From: Chondrilla cf. caribensis
Lineage: Eukaryota > Porifera > Demospongiae > Chondrillida > Chondrillidae
Direction: 5' to 3'
DNA: 64,000 nucleotides
Assembly: GCA_964020155.1 (NCBI GenBank)
Contig: OZ026564.1
Span: 4,008,223 to 4,072,222 of the forward strand
A program made the position numbers and the translations under genes. This document shows, one piece after another, positions 26,881-39,389 of the stretch; position 1 is the first letter of the stretch; every line of letters starts with the position of its first letter. Below the pieces are notes generated by a model that was not told the origin of the DNA, searched no databases, and saw only the letters and a program-made list of their open reading frames with translations.

Positions 26881-26953
26881 CTTTCCTTTCGTCCATACTA
26901 GCTGAGTTCTTTAGTCGATCCAGGAGTGTCCCCGAAGCCAAGTTTCCCCATTT
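26881..26953 (-). pseudogene. GFGK exon 1 copy, frameshifted, unit 1
   Basis: Starts MGKLGFG, then inserted bases shift the frame and a stop follows. Donor changed to GTGGGC. Confidence 0.65.
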
Positions 26954-27049
26954 TCCCCCGTACTGGGAAGCCTTAGTAGTAGCCGATTGGGCTAGTGGCC
27001 TCGAGCTCTCCAGTATGATACCATTTATATCGCCAAGTCCCGTTCCAAG

Positions 27050-27400
27050 TTCAGATTTTCAGATTTGATAGAGGCGGTGTCGACCACAGAACAGAGAACA
27101 CTTTCGCGTTTCTTCCTGACCAGGCGGTGATGAGTTTGACTGCGATATCCTTTGAAGTCCAAAGACTCTGGTCGGTGTGGCCCCTCAATAATGTCCAGGT
27201 AACCGTTTTACGTCCCTTACAACCCCGTATGTTCGTATGTGTGTGCATGTGGAGGTAACCCCCCATAGCTACCTGCTGTATGTGTAGAGATTGTTCGCTA
27301 CTTCCCACTCACCGGGTTCATGGAGTATTGAGTGATGTATTGTTAGTAATGATATGGCCATATCTAACTGTGATTTTCATATAATTATGGTAAGTTATTG
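27050..27400. repeat. Conserved intergenic block, copy 2
   Basis: See the copy at 11240. Same order relative to the GFGK exon and LVTGR exon. Confidence 0.7.
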
Positions 27401-27665
27401 AAGCTAAGGAATTCGGAATTTTGTGTTCAGTGTAGTAAGAAAGACTATAAACGTTTTATGTTGGTTGTTAAATAGAATATCTCCACAAAATAGTGGTAAA
27501 TACAAAGGTACATCACATGTTTACCCCTTGCAATAGTGGTTAACTGATGATATTGACAATGTGTGTGAAGTTGTGTGTGTGGTGATTTTGTAAAAGTACA
27601 CAATACATACTATAGTTGTTGGTTGAGCATATGGAGGTAGTCAATTTCCACATGGTATTTGTACC

Positions 27666-28147
27666 TCAAGGAGCTCTCCCTCTCTGCCTCCCGGTCACCA
27701 GTTCAGCTTTCTCCTCCTCCACTGTGACCAGCAGTGTGTCAAGTGGTGATTGGACCACTACAAGTTCACTGCTATCACCAAATGCTCCTTCCGGTTTTAA
27801 CTGTTTGGTTTTTGAGAGAACCATTTGTTGTTTTCCTCTTGAGCCAGACGTTTCTTCCCAACTGCCAGTAGTAGTGGGGACCACAGTTGTCTGTCTTGTC
27901 TCTTCTCCTGAATTGGTTGGAGAATAGGCTGTTGGGGATCCTCTGCCAGTCACTAGTTGTGCATTTTGTTCCTTTATAGTAGCCAGCCATGGGGTGTGTG
28001 GTGATACACCAACTACCAGTTGACTGTTATCACCGAACAAGTGGTTAGGTGGTAACTGGAGGTTCTGTCCAACCACCATTTGTTGGTTTGTTGGAGTGAG
28101 AAGGGTTTCTTCCTGAGTGGCTGTGTTACTGAGGTCCATCCTAGTAT
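27666..28147 (-). CDS. LVTGR terminal exon, unit 1 (482 bases, intact)
   Basis: Acceptor CTTTGCAG then ATACTAGGATGGAC; the 482-base length is identical to the exon at 11825-12306. Reads DTRMDLSNTATQEETLL to ELVTGRQRGRAP and stop. It may start at its own ATG (28139) or be the last exon of a longer transcript. No upstream Y exon is next to it. Confidence 0.55.
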
Positions 28148-28775
28148 CTGCAAAGAATAGATTTCAAGTAGAATAGAAATTCACTTTCTCTGTAGTAGGA
28201 CCACCTCAGCAATAGGACCACTATTTTCCAGTTTCAGGGATCTTTGCACTGTGTGCTTGCTCTATTAACAGTCCATCTCACACTAGCCATGGTTTTAGTA
28301 CCTGGTAGGCCTACAGGAAAAATCACTGTACTGGTGAGTAATTCAAACTAGCAGTGTACACCTGTGTTAAGGTCAGTTGGCCCCTGTATAGCATAAGACT
28401 AGTTGGACGTTGTATAGTAATGTAATACCACAGGGAGCAGCTTACCTTATCTTGATTAGGTTTTCAAATAGTGCATGTTTCTTCTAAATGGAACAACTTA
28501 GCTGACGTTGGCCGCATGTGAAATGTCTGAAAGTGCTGTCTATGATGCAATTTTGACTTATTATGGTTGCTTCCATTTATGTCGCAGGCATGTTAACTAT
28601 GTGCGTGTCTGCTTGCAGGCATGTTAGCTATGCATGTGTCTGCTTGTCCCGCCGCATGCGAATTTAGGTCATTGTCGTTCATTCACGAGGTAATGGGCTT
28701 TAAATAAGAAGGCACCATGTGTTTAGTATTTTCGAAGTCACCAGCTGGGCACTTTACCCATAGATGCTTTACCCC

Positions 28776-28905
28776 TTCACAGTAGCCAGCCATGGGGTGT
28801 GTGGTGATACACCAACTACCAGTTGACTGTTATCACTGAACAAGTGGTTAGGTGATAACTGGAGGTTCTGTCCAACCACCATTTGTTGGTTTGTTGGAGT
28901 GAGAA
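28776..28905 (-). pseudogene. Fragment of LVTGR module X
   Basis: Contains the X module from NQQMVVGQ to SPHTPWLA, cut at both ends; no splice acceptor at the expected place. Confidence 0.65.
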
Positions 28906-28949
28906 GAGAATATTATTACCAATTTGCAGTGAAATATTCACCATCCAAC

Positions 28950-29072
28950 CACCTCAGTAATAGGACCACCTCAGTAATAGGACCACCTCGGTAATAGGAC
29001 CACCACGGTTATAGGACCACCTCGGTTATAGGACCACCTCAGTAATAGGACCACCTCAGTTATAGGATCAAT
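28950..29072. repeat. 17-base minisatellite, array 5
   Basis: About 7 units of AGGACCACCTCRGTAAT. From 29073 to 29320 follows a second partial copy of the sequence found just 3' of LVTGR exons. Confidence 0.8.
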
Positions 29073-29429
29073 TTGATTCGTGTCTATATTGCAGTAATGA
29101 ACGTTTGTGTGATTGAGTCTTCACACAAAATAGTAGTAAATACAGAACTGTATCTCATGATTAACTCTTGCAATAGTGGTTAACTGATGATATTGACAAT
29201 GTGTGTGAAGTTGTGGGTGTGGTGATTTTGTAAAAGTACACAATACATACTACAGTTGTTGGTTGAGTATATCGAGGTAGTCAATTTCCACATGGTATTT
29301 GTACCTCAAGGAGCTTTGCTTCACTTAGCATACAGGGGTAATTATGTCCGCAAGGCTTTGGCGATGTGGAAGGGGTTAACACTACACATGATAGCATGTA
29401 GTGCATATGAATAGCGCAGCTTACCTGAA

Positions 29430-29775
29430 GCAAATTCTTTACGCTGGCGGGGATACCTGAAGCCGGCAGGCAAATTCTTTATGCTGGCGGGGATACCTGA
29501 AACCGGCAGGCAAATTCTTTACGCTGGCGGGGATACCTGAAGCTGGCAGGCAAATTCTTTACGCTGGCGGGGATACCTGAAGCTGGCAGGCAAATTCTTT
29601 ACGCTGGCGGGGATATATCGACATGCATGCGTTGCTAAGTATCAGGTGGGCGGGGGCGCACATCGACATGCATGGCTTGCTTACCTGAAACTTGCAATCG
29701 AATTCTTTAGGCTGGCGGGGATACCTGAAGCCGGCAGGTGGATTCTTTAGGCTGGCGGGGATACCTGAAACTGCA
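29430..29775. repeat. 40-base minisatellite
   Basis: Units containing CTTTACGCTGGCGGGGATAC and GGCAGGCAAATT, about 7 with a gap near 29620-29690. More GC-rich than its surroundings. Confidence 0.9.
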
Positions 29776-30081
29776 CATTGCCTTCTCATTGTAATGATAT
29801 TCATGATTACATAGTCATTGGACATTACTTCAACTCTATTTTAAGTCACAGCACTACATTTTGACACACACAAGCATAGAGATAGAGAACAAATCCACAC
29901 CAGAAGCTTGGGCTGGTAGAGTGCCAAATTATACAATGTGTTTAGACAGTACTCCTCTCCCTCAGGTGATGAGGTCTATATTCAGAACGTCCACTGAACT
30001 GAGTCCACTGGAGAGTGTGGAGGGAGTCCATGTCATACCTGGTCATGTGTTCATAGTACGACACCAGCCACAAGTTGGAGA

Positions 30082-30083
<2 letters not shown>

Positions 30084-30163
<80 letters not shown>
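30084..30163. repeat. (GT)n microsatellite forming donor of exon A
   Basis: About 40 GT units directly after exon A. No other donor is seen in frame. Confidence 0.85.
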
Positions 30164-30164
<1 letters not shown>

Positions 30165-30329
30165 GTACGTACTCATGCACACAACTGTATCTACATGTGT
30201 ATGCTAGTTTCAACGTAAGTACATACTGTACATACATACGTGTATACGTACATACATGGCTTAGTGGCCTAGTTTATATATGTGTGATCATGCATGCTTT
30301 ATATTTAATGTAATATTTTATGTACTGCC

Positions 30330-30714
30330 TGTATGTAGCGTTTCAGGAAGTGTATGAGTTTGATATTCTATGTACTTCCTCTATGTAGCATCTCAGGAAG
30401 TGTATGTGTGTGATATTCTATGTACTTCCTGTATGTAGCATCTCAGGAAGTGTATGTGTTTGATATTCTATGTACTTCCTGTATATAGCATCTCAGGAAG
30501 TGTATGTGTGTGATATTCTATGTACTTTCTGTATGTAGCATCTCAGGAAGTGTATGTGTTTGATATTCTATGTACTTCCTGTATATAGCATCTCAGGAAG
30601 TGTATGTGTTTGATATTCTATGTACTTCCTGTATGTAGCATCTCAGGAAGTGTATGTGTTTGATATTCTATGTACTTCCTGTATGTAGCATCTCAGGAAG
30701 TGTATGTGTTTGAT
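30330..30714. repeat. 50-base minisatellite containing a splice acceptor
   Basis: About 8 units; each holds TTCCTGTATGTAG followed by CATCTCAGGAAGTGTATG, which is the acceptor and first bases of exon B. The last unit runs into the exon itself. Confidence 0.9.
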
Positions 30715-30874
30715 AACGAGCCCAAGAGCACAGACCAGCCCTTGAGGTCTGAGTCACTACCGGGATCCTCCAACGGCTCCTCTGATATGAGGTCTGCTCT
30801 ATTGACTGTTCCTTCAGCTCCTGTTGTAGCTGTGTGCCACAACCCTCTAAGACCACATCAAGTGTACATGGTTA

Positions 30875-30892
30875 GTGTGTGTGTGTCTGTGT

Positions 30893-30931
<39 letters not shown>
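30875..30931. repeat. (GT)n microsatellite forming donor of exon B
   Basis: GT-rich tract starting at the predicted donor. Confidence 0.8.
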
Positions 30932-30933
<2 letters not shown>

Positions 30934-33206
30934 GTGTGTAACCTTACTTACATATGCACATATATGCTATGATGCTGTATCACATCCTACAGTACACATG
31001 GTATTGTATTCTCTGTTCACCAGAGCACAGTCTCCACTCTTGCACTACTGTACTGTCCGATGTCACTGATGTGACTCTGTCTGTGCTGACCAGCAGTGTA
31101 CAGATATCAATACAGTGAGTCTGTGTGTGTGACTGTCACCTGACAATACAGTGAGTCTGTGTGTGTGATTATCACTTGACAATCACATGAATTCTCTTAG
31201 CTCCCGGCTGCCGTGATTGATACAGTAACTGAATCACCCAAGACCAACCCAATGATGGTGGGAATTGTGGGAGGAGTTGTTGGTTTGATTGTTATGATGG
31301 TTTTATCAACAGTGGCTGTTGTAATTGTACTGTATCTCTTCGGACGACGGAGAATCCGCCACAAGTAAGTGTGTATTTTGGTATGTGTGGATGTATGTAC
31401 TTGTGTATTGTACAAGTTCAGATGTACATGTGTACTTGATTGTGTATGCATTCTGTGAATGTGTGTACTCATGTACATGTGTACTATGTACATACAGGTG
31501 AATGTGTGTAGTACATAATGTATGTGAATATTGCCTATAAATATTACCTATGTATGTAAATGCATGTATGTTCTTGTGTACATCTTGTGAATATGTAGTC
31601 GGTAGACAAGTGGGGAGGGGTGAATCAACTTTATAGGAATCTCCTTCCAGACTATTTGTAGGTACTGGTAATTTTGAACTCTCCACAGTCTTACTGAGGG
31701 GTACTGTAAGGGTTACCAGGAGCCTGTATCACCATGTTCTAACTTGTGAAATTAGAATCTCCCTTTTCTAACTCCTGTTTACGGTCCTCATATGTGAGTG
31801 TGTGTACTCTCTCACTGTGATACTGAGATTGATCTGACCAACATCCGTTCCTGTTTTATTTGTACCTAATACATGCTGTATGTTATCCCCTCTTTATTAT
31901 TGTTCTCTGTGTAGAACTGGGAGGACACATGGAGAGAGTGTTATAATATTATGGGTGCAACAGGATGATGGTGTTATCCTTAACAATGGACAACCTACAG
32001 ACCAGATAGTAACTCCCACACAGGAGACTCCGATTACACCAAAACCAGCACCCAAGAGTCGCTGTCGGATTGTGAGGATTTACACGGCAAACTGGTCCCC
32101 GGAGTATCCCAAACTCCCTTCACCCACGAATTCACCAACAAACCAACTTTGATAGGACAATTGTTCAAAGAAGCCGATTCCTCAGATTAGAATAGTGTGT
32201 ATGTGATGTGATGTAGTACAACCAACATACATATCTGTGTATAGTATGTGTGATCTTTTTTACTTTCGCTCACACACACATACTGAGCATGTTATATATT
32301 TAGCAACAATCACACATGTGTTGTATATGGGATGTGGTCCATGAAACATAAGTAAATCTTCCTTGATGTTTTGTATTGTTAATGTTTGTGTTGTTCACTT
32401 CTTATTGTTTGTATGTTTGTTTACTGATGAGCTGTTGTTTTATTGTTTGCCTATTGTATTGCTGCTATCGTATGAAATTCATATATATTATTTATTAATG
32501 ATTTCAAATCACAGAACATGTGTATACATGTGGTGTGAATCTTCATTAATCCGCCATCGCTTTATCTGTCAAACCATTTAGTGGACCACAAATACCGATA
32601 TAATGTACATACAGGTACTGATGAATATCCAGCTCATCCACTACATCTTTCAACACAAACAGTGGTGAATTGATGAGAACTTACTTTAGAGTGATGTAGC
32701 TTTTAGTTTGCCTAACCATGATTTCCCCAAACCATATATATACAACCAGTTTTAATATCCAGTTAATTTGCCATATTTCATGACAACGAATTACATATGG
32801 TGGATGAATGAGAATTCTCAGTGTGGACATATAATCTTATTATAGCTATCATAGAGTTTATTGTTACTGAATTACGTATGTACAAATATCATTGGAAATT
32901 GATACATCATTAACAATCAATATATTTCTATGACATTGTACATGTTAGCATACTGTATAATAGTATTATATTACTGTATATATTATATGCAACAGCGATT
33001 CATTTTTCTGATAATTACTTATGAAATGAACTTACAAAATGAATGAAACATTACATAAAAAGATTACATTAACCATTGCATATAATAGATCTTCATCACT
33101 TATGTACATGCATTATGTACATACATACTATGTACATAGCTGAAGGTATAATCCAATATTTTTATTAGCAGCAAAATTCAGCAGATTGTAGTGTCAAAGT
33201 GCATTC

Positions 33207-33291
33207 TCATGTGGTGGGCATCCTCTGGTACACTTTGATGTCGTACTCAACTCCATTCTCAGATATGAGGCCTCTGGGGACATCGGGGTCT
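33207..33291 (-). pseudogene. Isolated copy of DHFR exon 6, unit 2
   Basis: Open, 85 bases, acceptor kept. Two amino-acid changes relative to the real exon (PRG for PSG, QRMPTT at the end). Confidence 0.85.
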
Positions 33292-33393
33292 CTGGGAAAA
33301 GATACATGTTACATTGTGTTAAATGTATTCATTGTTTGAACCTGTTGATTTCATAAGCTACTTCGAAAAACTGCTTCAGATGCATGCACACAA

Positions 33394-33395
<2 letters not shown>

Positions 33396-33451
<56 letters not shown>
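33396..33451. repeat. (CA)n microsatellite at the deletion junction, unit 2
   Basis: CA tract; immediately after it the sequence continues as at 11030 (ATTTCTACAGAATTGG), so DHFR exons 1-5 are missing exactly here. Confidence 0.85.
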
Positions 33452-33540
33452 GATTTCTACAGAATTGGAACAGTGGTTTTTAGGTTTCATTTATACAAGA
33501 AATTATGTCTCAAGATGAATATGACACTGAATAAATGCTC

Positions 33541-33615
33541 ACCTTTCCTTTCGTCCATATTAGCTGAGTTCTTTAGTCGATTCAGGAGTTTCCCGAAGCT
33601 TAAGTTTCCCCATTT
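33541..33615 (-). pseudogene. GFGK exon 1 copy, frameshifted, unit 2
   Basis: Start codon and MGKL kept, then AAGCTTCGGG shifts the frame to a stop. Confidence 0.6.
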
Positions 33616-33739
33616 TTCCCCGTACTGGAAGCCTTAGTAGTAACCCATTGGGCTACCATGTTACATCGCCAAGTCCCGTTCCAAGTTCAGATTAGTCTAG
33701 CGTAGCCGATTCTTGATCCGCCATTTTTGTTCACGGGCG

Positions 33740-34060
33740 GAAAGATAGAGACGGTGTCGACCACAGAACAATTTCGCGTTTCTTGCTGACCAGGCTGTGA
33801 TGAGTTTGACTGTGATATCCTTTGAAGTCCAAAGACTCTGGTCGGTGTGGCCCCTCAATAATGTCCAGGTAACCGTTTTACGTCTCTTACAACCCCGGAT
33901 GTTCGTATGTGTGTGCATGTGGAGGTAACCCCCCATGGCTGCTGTATGTGTAGAGATTGTTCGCTACTTCCCACTCACCGGGTTCATGAAGTATTGAGTG
34001 CTGTATTGTTAGTAATGGTATGGCCATATCTAACTGTGATTTTCATATAATTATGGTAAG
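33740..34060. repeat. Conserved intergenic block, copy 3
   Basis: As at 11240. Confidence 0.7.
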
Positions 34061-34331
34061 TTATTGAAGCTAAGGAATTCGGAATTTTGTGTTCAGTGTA
34101 GAAAGAAAGATTATGAACGTTTTGTGTTGGTTGTTGAATAGAATATCTCCACAAAATAGTAGTAAATACAAAGGTACATCACATGTTTACCTCTTGCAAT
34201 AGTGATAAACTGATAATATTGACAATGTGTGTGAAGTTGTGGGTGAGGTGATTTTGTAAAAGTACACAATGCATACTATAGTTGTTGGTTGAGCATATGG
34301 AGGTAGTCAATTTCCACATGGTATTTGTACC

Positions 34332-34813
34332 TCAAGGAGCTCTCCCTCTCTGCCTCCCGGTCACCAGTTCAGCTGTCTCCTCCTTCACTGTGACCAGCAG
34401 TGTGGCAAGTGGTGATTGGACGACTACAAGTTCACTGCTATCACCAAATGCGCCTTCCGGTTTAAACTGTTTGGTTTTTGAGAGAACCATTTGTTGTTTT
34501 CCTTCTGAGCCAGACATTTCTTCCCAACTGCCAGTAGTAATGGGGACCACAGTTGTCTGTCTTGTCTCTTCTCCTGAATTGGTTGGAGAATAGGCTGTTG
34601 GGGATCCTCTGCCAGTCACTAGTTGTGCATTTTGTTCCTTTATAGTAGCCAGCCATGGGGTGTGTGGTGATACACCAACTACCAGTTGACTGTTATCACC
34701 AAACAAGTGGTTAGGTGGTAACTGGAGGTTCTGTCCAACCACCATTTGTTGGTTTGTTGGAGTGAGAAGGGTTTCTTCCTGAGTGGCTGTGTTACTGAGG
34801 TCCATCCTAGTAT
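34332..34813 (-). CDS. LVTGR terminal exon, unit 2 (482 bases, intact)
   Basis: Same acceptor, length and frame as the copies at 11825 and 27666. A few replacements (EEMSGS, KEETAEL). Own ATG at 34805 possible. Function unknown. Confidence 0.55.
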
Positions 34814-35395
34814 CTGCAAAGAATAGATTTCAAGTAGAATAGAACCTCACTTTATCAGTAATAGGACCACCTCAGTAATAGGACCACCTTAGTAATAGGA
34901 TCACCTTAGTAATAGGACTACTATTTCCCAGTTCCAGGGATTCCTGTATTGAATGTTTGCTCTCTAAATGGTCCACAAGTGAGATCAACTCTCCTAGAAT
35001 ATGCCCAGACTGGTAGCTGTATCAGTAAATGGCCATGGCTGAACTTTCAGCAATTGTTTCACAAAACTGTTACATACTGTAGAGCACTATTGAATTCATT
35101 TGAATATCTGGGAACAGTCATTGCTTACCTTATTTTGAGCTTCTGTGTTTTTTTTTCCTTGGAGTAACGGGACCACCTCAGTCTGCGAATGAAAGTGTGG
35201 CGGTTTTTAATGACATTCATGGCCTCGACTGCAATGCCTAATCTGTTGACACAACGGGAAGCATTTGGTTTCAAGTGCCATAAGAACGAGAGGTTCTGTA
35301 CACACTGGGCGAGGGTATGGAGTTTTAAGAGGGATTGTGGAGAGGGAAATAACAAACGCCTGGGGCGTTAAACAAGAAGGCGCAGTGTACACTTA

Positions 35396-35775
35396 TCATA
35401 ATCTTGTACACTAAATAAGAAGGGACTGTGTGTACCAGGAAGGGGCATCTTGTACACTAAATAAGAAGGGACTGTGTGTACCAGGAAGGGGCATCTTGTA
35501 CACTAAATAAGAAGGGACTGTGTGTACTAGGAAGGGGCATCTTGTACACTAAATAAGAAGGGACTGTGTGTACTAGGAAGGGGCATCTTGTACACTAAAT
35601 AAGAAGGGACTGTGTGTACTAGGAAGGGGCATCTTGTACACTAAATAAGAAGGGACTGTGTGTACTAGGAAGGGGCATCTTGTACACTAAATAAGAAGGG
35701 ACTGTGTGTACTAGGAAGGGGCATCTTGTACACTAAACAAGAAGGGACTGTGTGTACTAGGAAGGGGGCATCTTG
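35396..35775. repeat. 46-base minisatellite, array 1
   Basis: About 8 units with CACTAAATAAGAAGGGACTG and AGGAAGGGGCATCTTGTA. Directly preceded by the single motif TTAAACAAGAAGGCGC at 35366. Lies upstream (minus strand) of the LVTGR exon at 34332. Confidence 0.95.
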
Positions 35776-36243
35776 CATGAGGCCATCAATTCACTCTAGT
35801 GTCCAAGTTACTTTCTCAGTAATAGGACTACTATTTTCCAGTTTCAGGGATCTTTGCACTGTGTGCTTGCTCTATAAACAGTCCATCTCACACTAGCCAT
35901 GGTTTTAGTACCTGGTAGGTCTACACTTGTATAGCATAAGATCGGGTGGACCTTGTGTAGCAATACTGGAGGCACTGTAAGATCACGAGGAGTATCATAG
36001 CTTACTGTATCTCAACAGGTTGTTGAGTTACGAGGACGATGGGTATGGTTTGTGTTATTTTGAGCATCTTAGCATACCTTATGTCGACAGGTTGTTTATC
36101 CAGGTTGGTGGCAGTATGAAATGGCAGAACTGCAAAGACATTGATAGGCATTGCTAACATTAGTAGGAAATGTCCATGCATGAAGAATTACAAGGACGAT
36201 TGGTATGGTTTGCGTATCTTGGAGCATCTTAGCTAGTTACCAC

Positions 36244-36457
36244 TGTGTTCCAAGTTACCCCAGTGTCCAAGTTACCCCAGTGTTCCAAGTTACCCCAGTG
36301 TTCCATGTTACCCCAGTGTTCCATGTTACCCCAGTGTCCAAGTTACCCCAGTGTTCCAAGTTACCCCAGTGTTCCAAGTTACCCCAGTGTACAAGTTACC
36401 CCAGTGTCCAAGTTACCCCAGTGTACAAGTTACCCCAGTGTCCAAGTTACCCAGTAT
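36244..36457. repeat. 18-base minisatellite
   Basis: Units of CCAAGTTACCCCAGTGTT, about 12. Confidence 0.9.
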
Positions 36458-36814
36458 TTCAACCTGACCAGTGTACCCTGTGTAAGGACTGGTGTTCTGC
36501 TCTTGTATAGCATTATTGCAAGTCACTGTAATATCATTGAGATCGACTTGTGCTTGGAATTCAGCTGCTCGTCTTGTATTAACAGTCTCTTCAAATAGCT
36601 GTTCTGTTAACCCTTTCCTCTTCAAGTGCTCCTTTTACTGTAGTTACGGACTTTTGATCACTTCAATAATAATTGGTAATGATATTCATTGTTAAATTAA
36701 ATAATATTCATCTACGTACTGTGTTGAATAGTTGTGGGAAGCCCACCCTAGACAACGTACACTGGCAAGAAGCCAGTCACTGTAGGTACACCATGACCAC
36801 CTTCTTACTGGGTA

Positions 36815-36855
36815 GGTAGGTACGTACACCAGCAAACCTGGTGTACGTACCTACC
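36815..36855. repeat. Perfect 18-base inverted repeat
   Basis: GGTAGGTACGTACACCAG at 36815-36832 and its complement at 36838-36855, loop CAAAC. It lies at the left edge of the next minisatellite. Confidence 0.85.
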
Positions 36856-36857
36856 CA

Positions 36858-37612
36858 GTGTGTACTAGTGTCTACCCCAGTAACCGACCCCAGTAACCGA
36901 CCCCAGTGTGTACTAGTGTCTACCCCAGTAACCGACCCAAGTGTGTACTAGTGTCTACCCCAGTAACCCACCCCAGTGTGTACTAGTGTCTACCCCAGTA
37001 ACCGACCCAAGTGTGTACTAGTGTCTACCCCAGTAACCGACCCCAGTGTGTACTAGTGTCTACCCCAATAACCGACCCCAGTGTGTACTAGTGTCTACCC
37101 CAGTAACCGACCCAAGTGTGTACTAGTGTCTACCCCAATAACCGACCCCAGTGTGTACTAGTGTCTACCCCAGTAACCCACCCCAGTGTGTACTAGTGTC
37201 TACCCCAGTAACCAACCCCAGTGTGTACTAGTGTCTACCCCAGTAACCAACCCCAGTGTGTACTAGTGTCTACCCCAGTAACCAACCCCAGTGTGAACTA
37301 GTGTCTACCCCAATAACCAACCCCAGTGTGTACTAGTGTCTACCCCAGTAACTGACCCCAGTGTGTACTAGTGTCTACCCCAGTAACCAACCCCAGTGTG
37401 TACTAGTGTCTACCCCAGTGACCGACCCCAGTGTGTACTAGTGTCTACCCCAGTAACCAACCCCAGTGTGTACTAGTGTCTACCCCAGTAACCGACCCCA
37501 GTGTGTACTAGTGTCTACCCCAATAACCAACCCCAGTGTGTACTAGTGTCTACCCCAGTAACCGACCCCAGTGTGTACTAGTGTCTACTCCACTAACCAA
37601 CCCCAGTGTGTA
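36858..37612. repeat. 35-base minisatellite
   Basis: About 21 units with CCAGTGTGTACTAGTGTC and TACCCCAGTAACCGAC. The following stretch 37613-38100 has short repeated phrases (AAACAAGAAGGCATG) and no gene. Confidence 0.95.
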
Positions 37613-38125
37613 AGAAGGCCTTGTGCCTACCCCAGTAATCCCAATGCCAGTGCCACTGTAATAATATTCATGTTGCTGGTTGCTGGTGCCTTCTTACTGT
37701 AATGATAATGCTAATCTGAACTGTTTGTGTTACTGGTGCCTTCTTCCTGTTTTGATGGTCCTAAACAAGAAGGCATGCTGTGCACTGTATGATAATGCTA
37801 TTTTGTAATGGTATGCTGTTGTTCTTGTTTAGGATCATCATAGCCGTAAGAAAGCTTCTTAATATGATAATGCCTTGTTACTGTTTTGTGGGCTGAAGAG
37901 CGCTTCCATAAAGATATTCTTGTGCTTTGATGTGTGAATAAGGGTATTCTTGTGCTTTGATGGTCCTAAACAAGAAGGCATGTTGTGCACTATATATGAT
38001 AATGCTATTTTGTAATGGTATGCTCTTGTTCTTGAAGCCTTCTTACTGCTATGATATTCTTATCAGTGAGAAGGTTTCAGTGTGTGCATAAGGATATTCG
38101 TTTTTTATTATTGTTCTTTGTGTAG

Positions 38126-38396
38126 AACTGGGAGGACACATGGAGAGAGTGTTATATGGGTGCAACAGGAGGATGGTGTTATCCTTGACAATGGACAACT
38201 TACAGACCAGATAGTAACTCCTACACAGGAGACTCCGATTACACCGAAAACCAGCACCCAAGAGTCGCTGTTGGATTGTGAGGATTTACATGGCAAACTG
38301 GTCCCCGGACTATCTCAAACTCCCTTCACCCACGAATTCACCAACAAACCAACTTTGATAGGACAATTGTTCAAAGAAGCTGATTCCTCAGATTAG
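38126..38396 (+). pseudogene. Tail exon of beta-propeller-type protein, unit 3 (open, orphan)
   Basis: 271 bases with intact acceptor GTGTAG and full frame (ESVIWVQQEDGVIL ... FKEADSSD, stop). No membrane exon upstream, so it is an orphan exon unless spliced to distant exons. Confidence 0.65.
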
Positions 38397-39009
38397 AATA
38401 GTGTGTATGTGATGTGATGTAGTACAACCAACATACATATCTGTGTATAGTATGTGTGATCTTTTTTACTTTCGCTCACACACACATACTGAGCATGTTA
38501 TATATTTAGCAACAATCACGCATGTGTTATATATATACAACCAGTTTTAATATCCAGTTAATTTGCCATATTTCATGACAACGAATTACATGTGGTGGAT
38601 GAATGAGAATTCTCAGTGTGGACATATAATCTTATTATAGCTATCATAGAGTTTATTTTTACTGAATTACATACGTATGTACAAATATCATTGGAAATTA
38701 ATACATCGTTAACAATCAATATATTTCTATGACATTGTACATGTTAGCATACTGTATACAGTAATAGTATTATATTCATACGTATATATTATATGCAACA
38801 GAGATTTATTTTTCTGATGATTACTTATGAAATGAATTTACGAAATGAATGAAACATCACATAAAAAGATTACATTAACCATTGCATATAATAGATCTTC
38901 TTCACTTATGCACATGCATGTACATAATACTATGTACATAGCTGAAGGTATAATCCAATATTTTTTATTAGCAGCAAAATTCAGCAGATTGTAGTGTCAA
39001 AGTGCATTC

Positions 39010-39094
39010 TCATGTGGTGGACGTCCTCTGGTACACTTTGATGTCGTACTCAACTCCATTCTCAGATATGAGGCCACTGGGGACATCGGGGTCT
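39010..39094 (-). pseudogene. Isolated copy of DHFR exon 6, unit 3
   Basis: Open, 85 bases, acceptor kept; C-terminus QRTSTT. Confidence 0.85.
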
Positions 39095-39222
39095 CTGGGA
39101 AAAGACACATGCTACATTGTGTTAAGTGTATTCATTGCTTGAACCTTTAAATTTCAAAAGCTACTTTGAAAAGCTGTTTCAGATGCATGCACATGCACAC
39201 AACTACACAAACACAAAGATAC

Positions 39223-39234
39223 ACACACGTGTGT

Positions 39235-39311
<77 letters not shown>

Positions 39312-39333
39312 TGTGTGTATGTATGTGTGTGTT

Positions 39334-39387
<54 letters not shown>
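39223..39387. repeat. (GT)n microsatellite
   Basis: Long GT tract with a few interruptions. Orientation is reversed compared with the CA tract at the same place in other units. Confidence 0.9.

Positions 39388-39389
<2 letters not shown>

Larger units (their letters stand above)
29946..32190 (+). pseudogene. Multi-exon 3' part of a beta-propeller-type membrane protein gene, array unit 2
   Basis: Exon A 29946-30083 (LESVEGVHVIPGHVFIVRHQ), exon B 30689-30874 (SQEVYVFDNEPKSTDQPL), exon C 31024-31097 or 31114, membrane exon 31201-31364 (VDTVTESPKTNPMM-like start, GRRRIRHK end) and tail 31915-32190. Junctions A-B and B-C agree in phase 1, and membrane to tail in phase 2. Exon C to the membrane exon needs a weak donor (AGT then GTACAG). 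The tail has lost one base near 32041, so its end is read in the wrong frame. No signal-peptide exon is seen upstream. The ectodomain exons differ from the single large exon of the paralogues at the left, so this is a chimeric or distant member. Possibly still expressed with an altered tail. Confidence 0.55.

Noticed and set aside
36205..36510. Frames of VTPVFHVTPV type
   Set aside because: Translation of the 18-base minisatellite.
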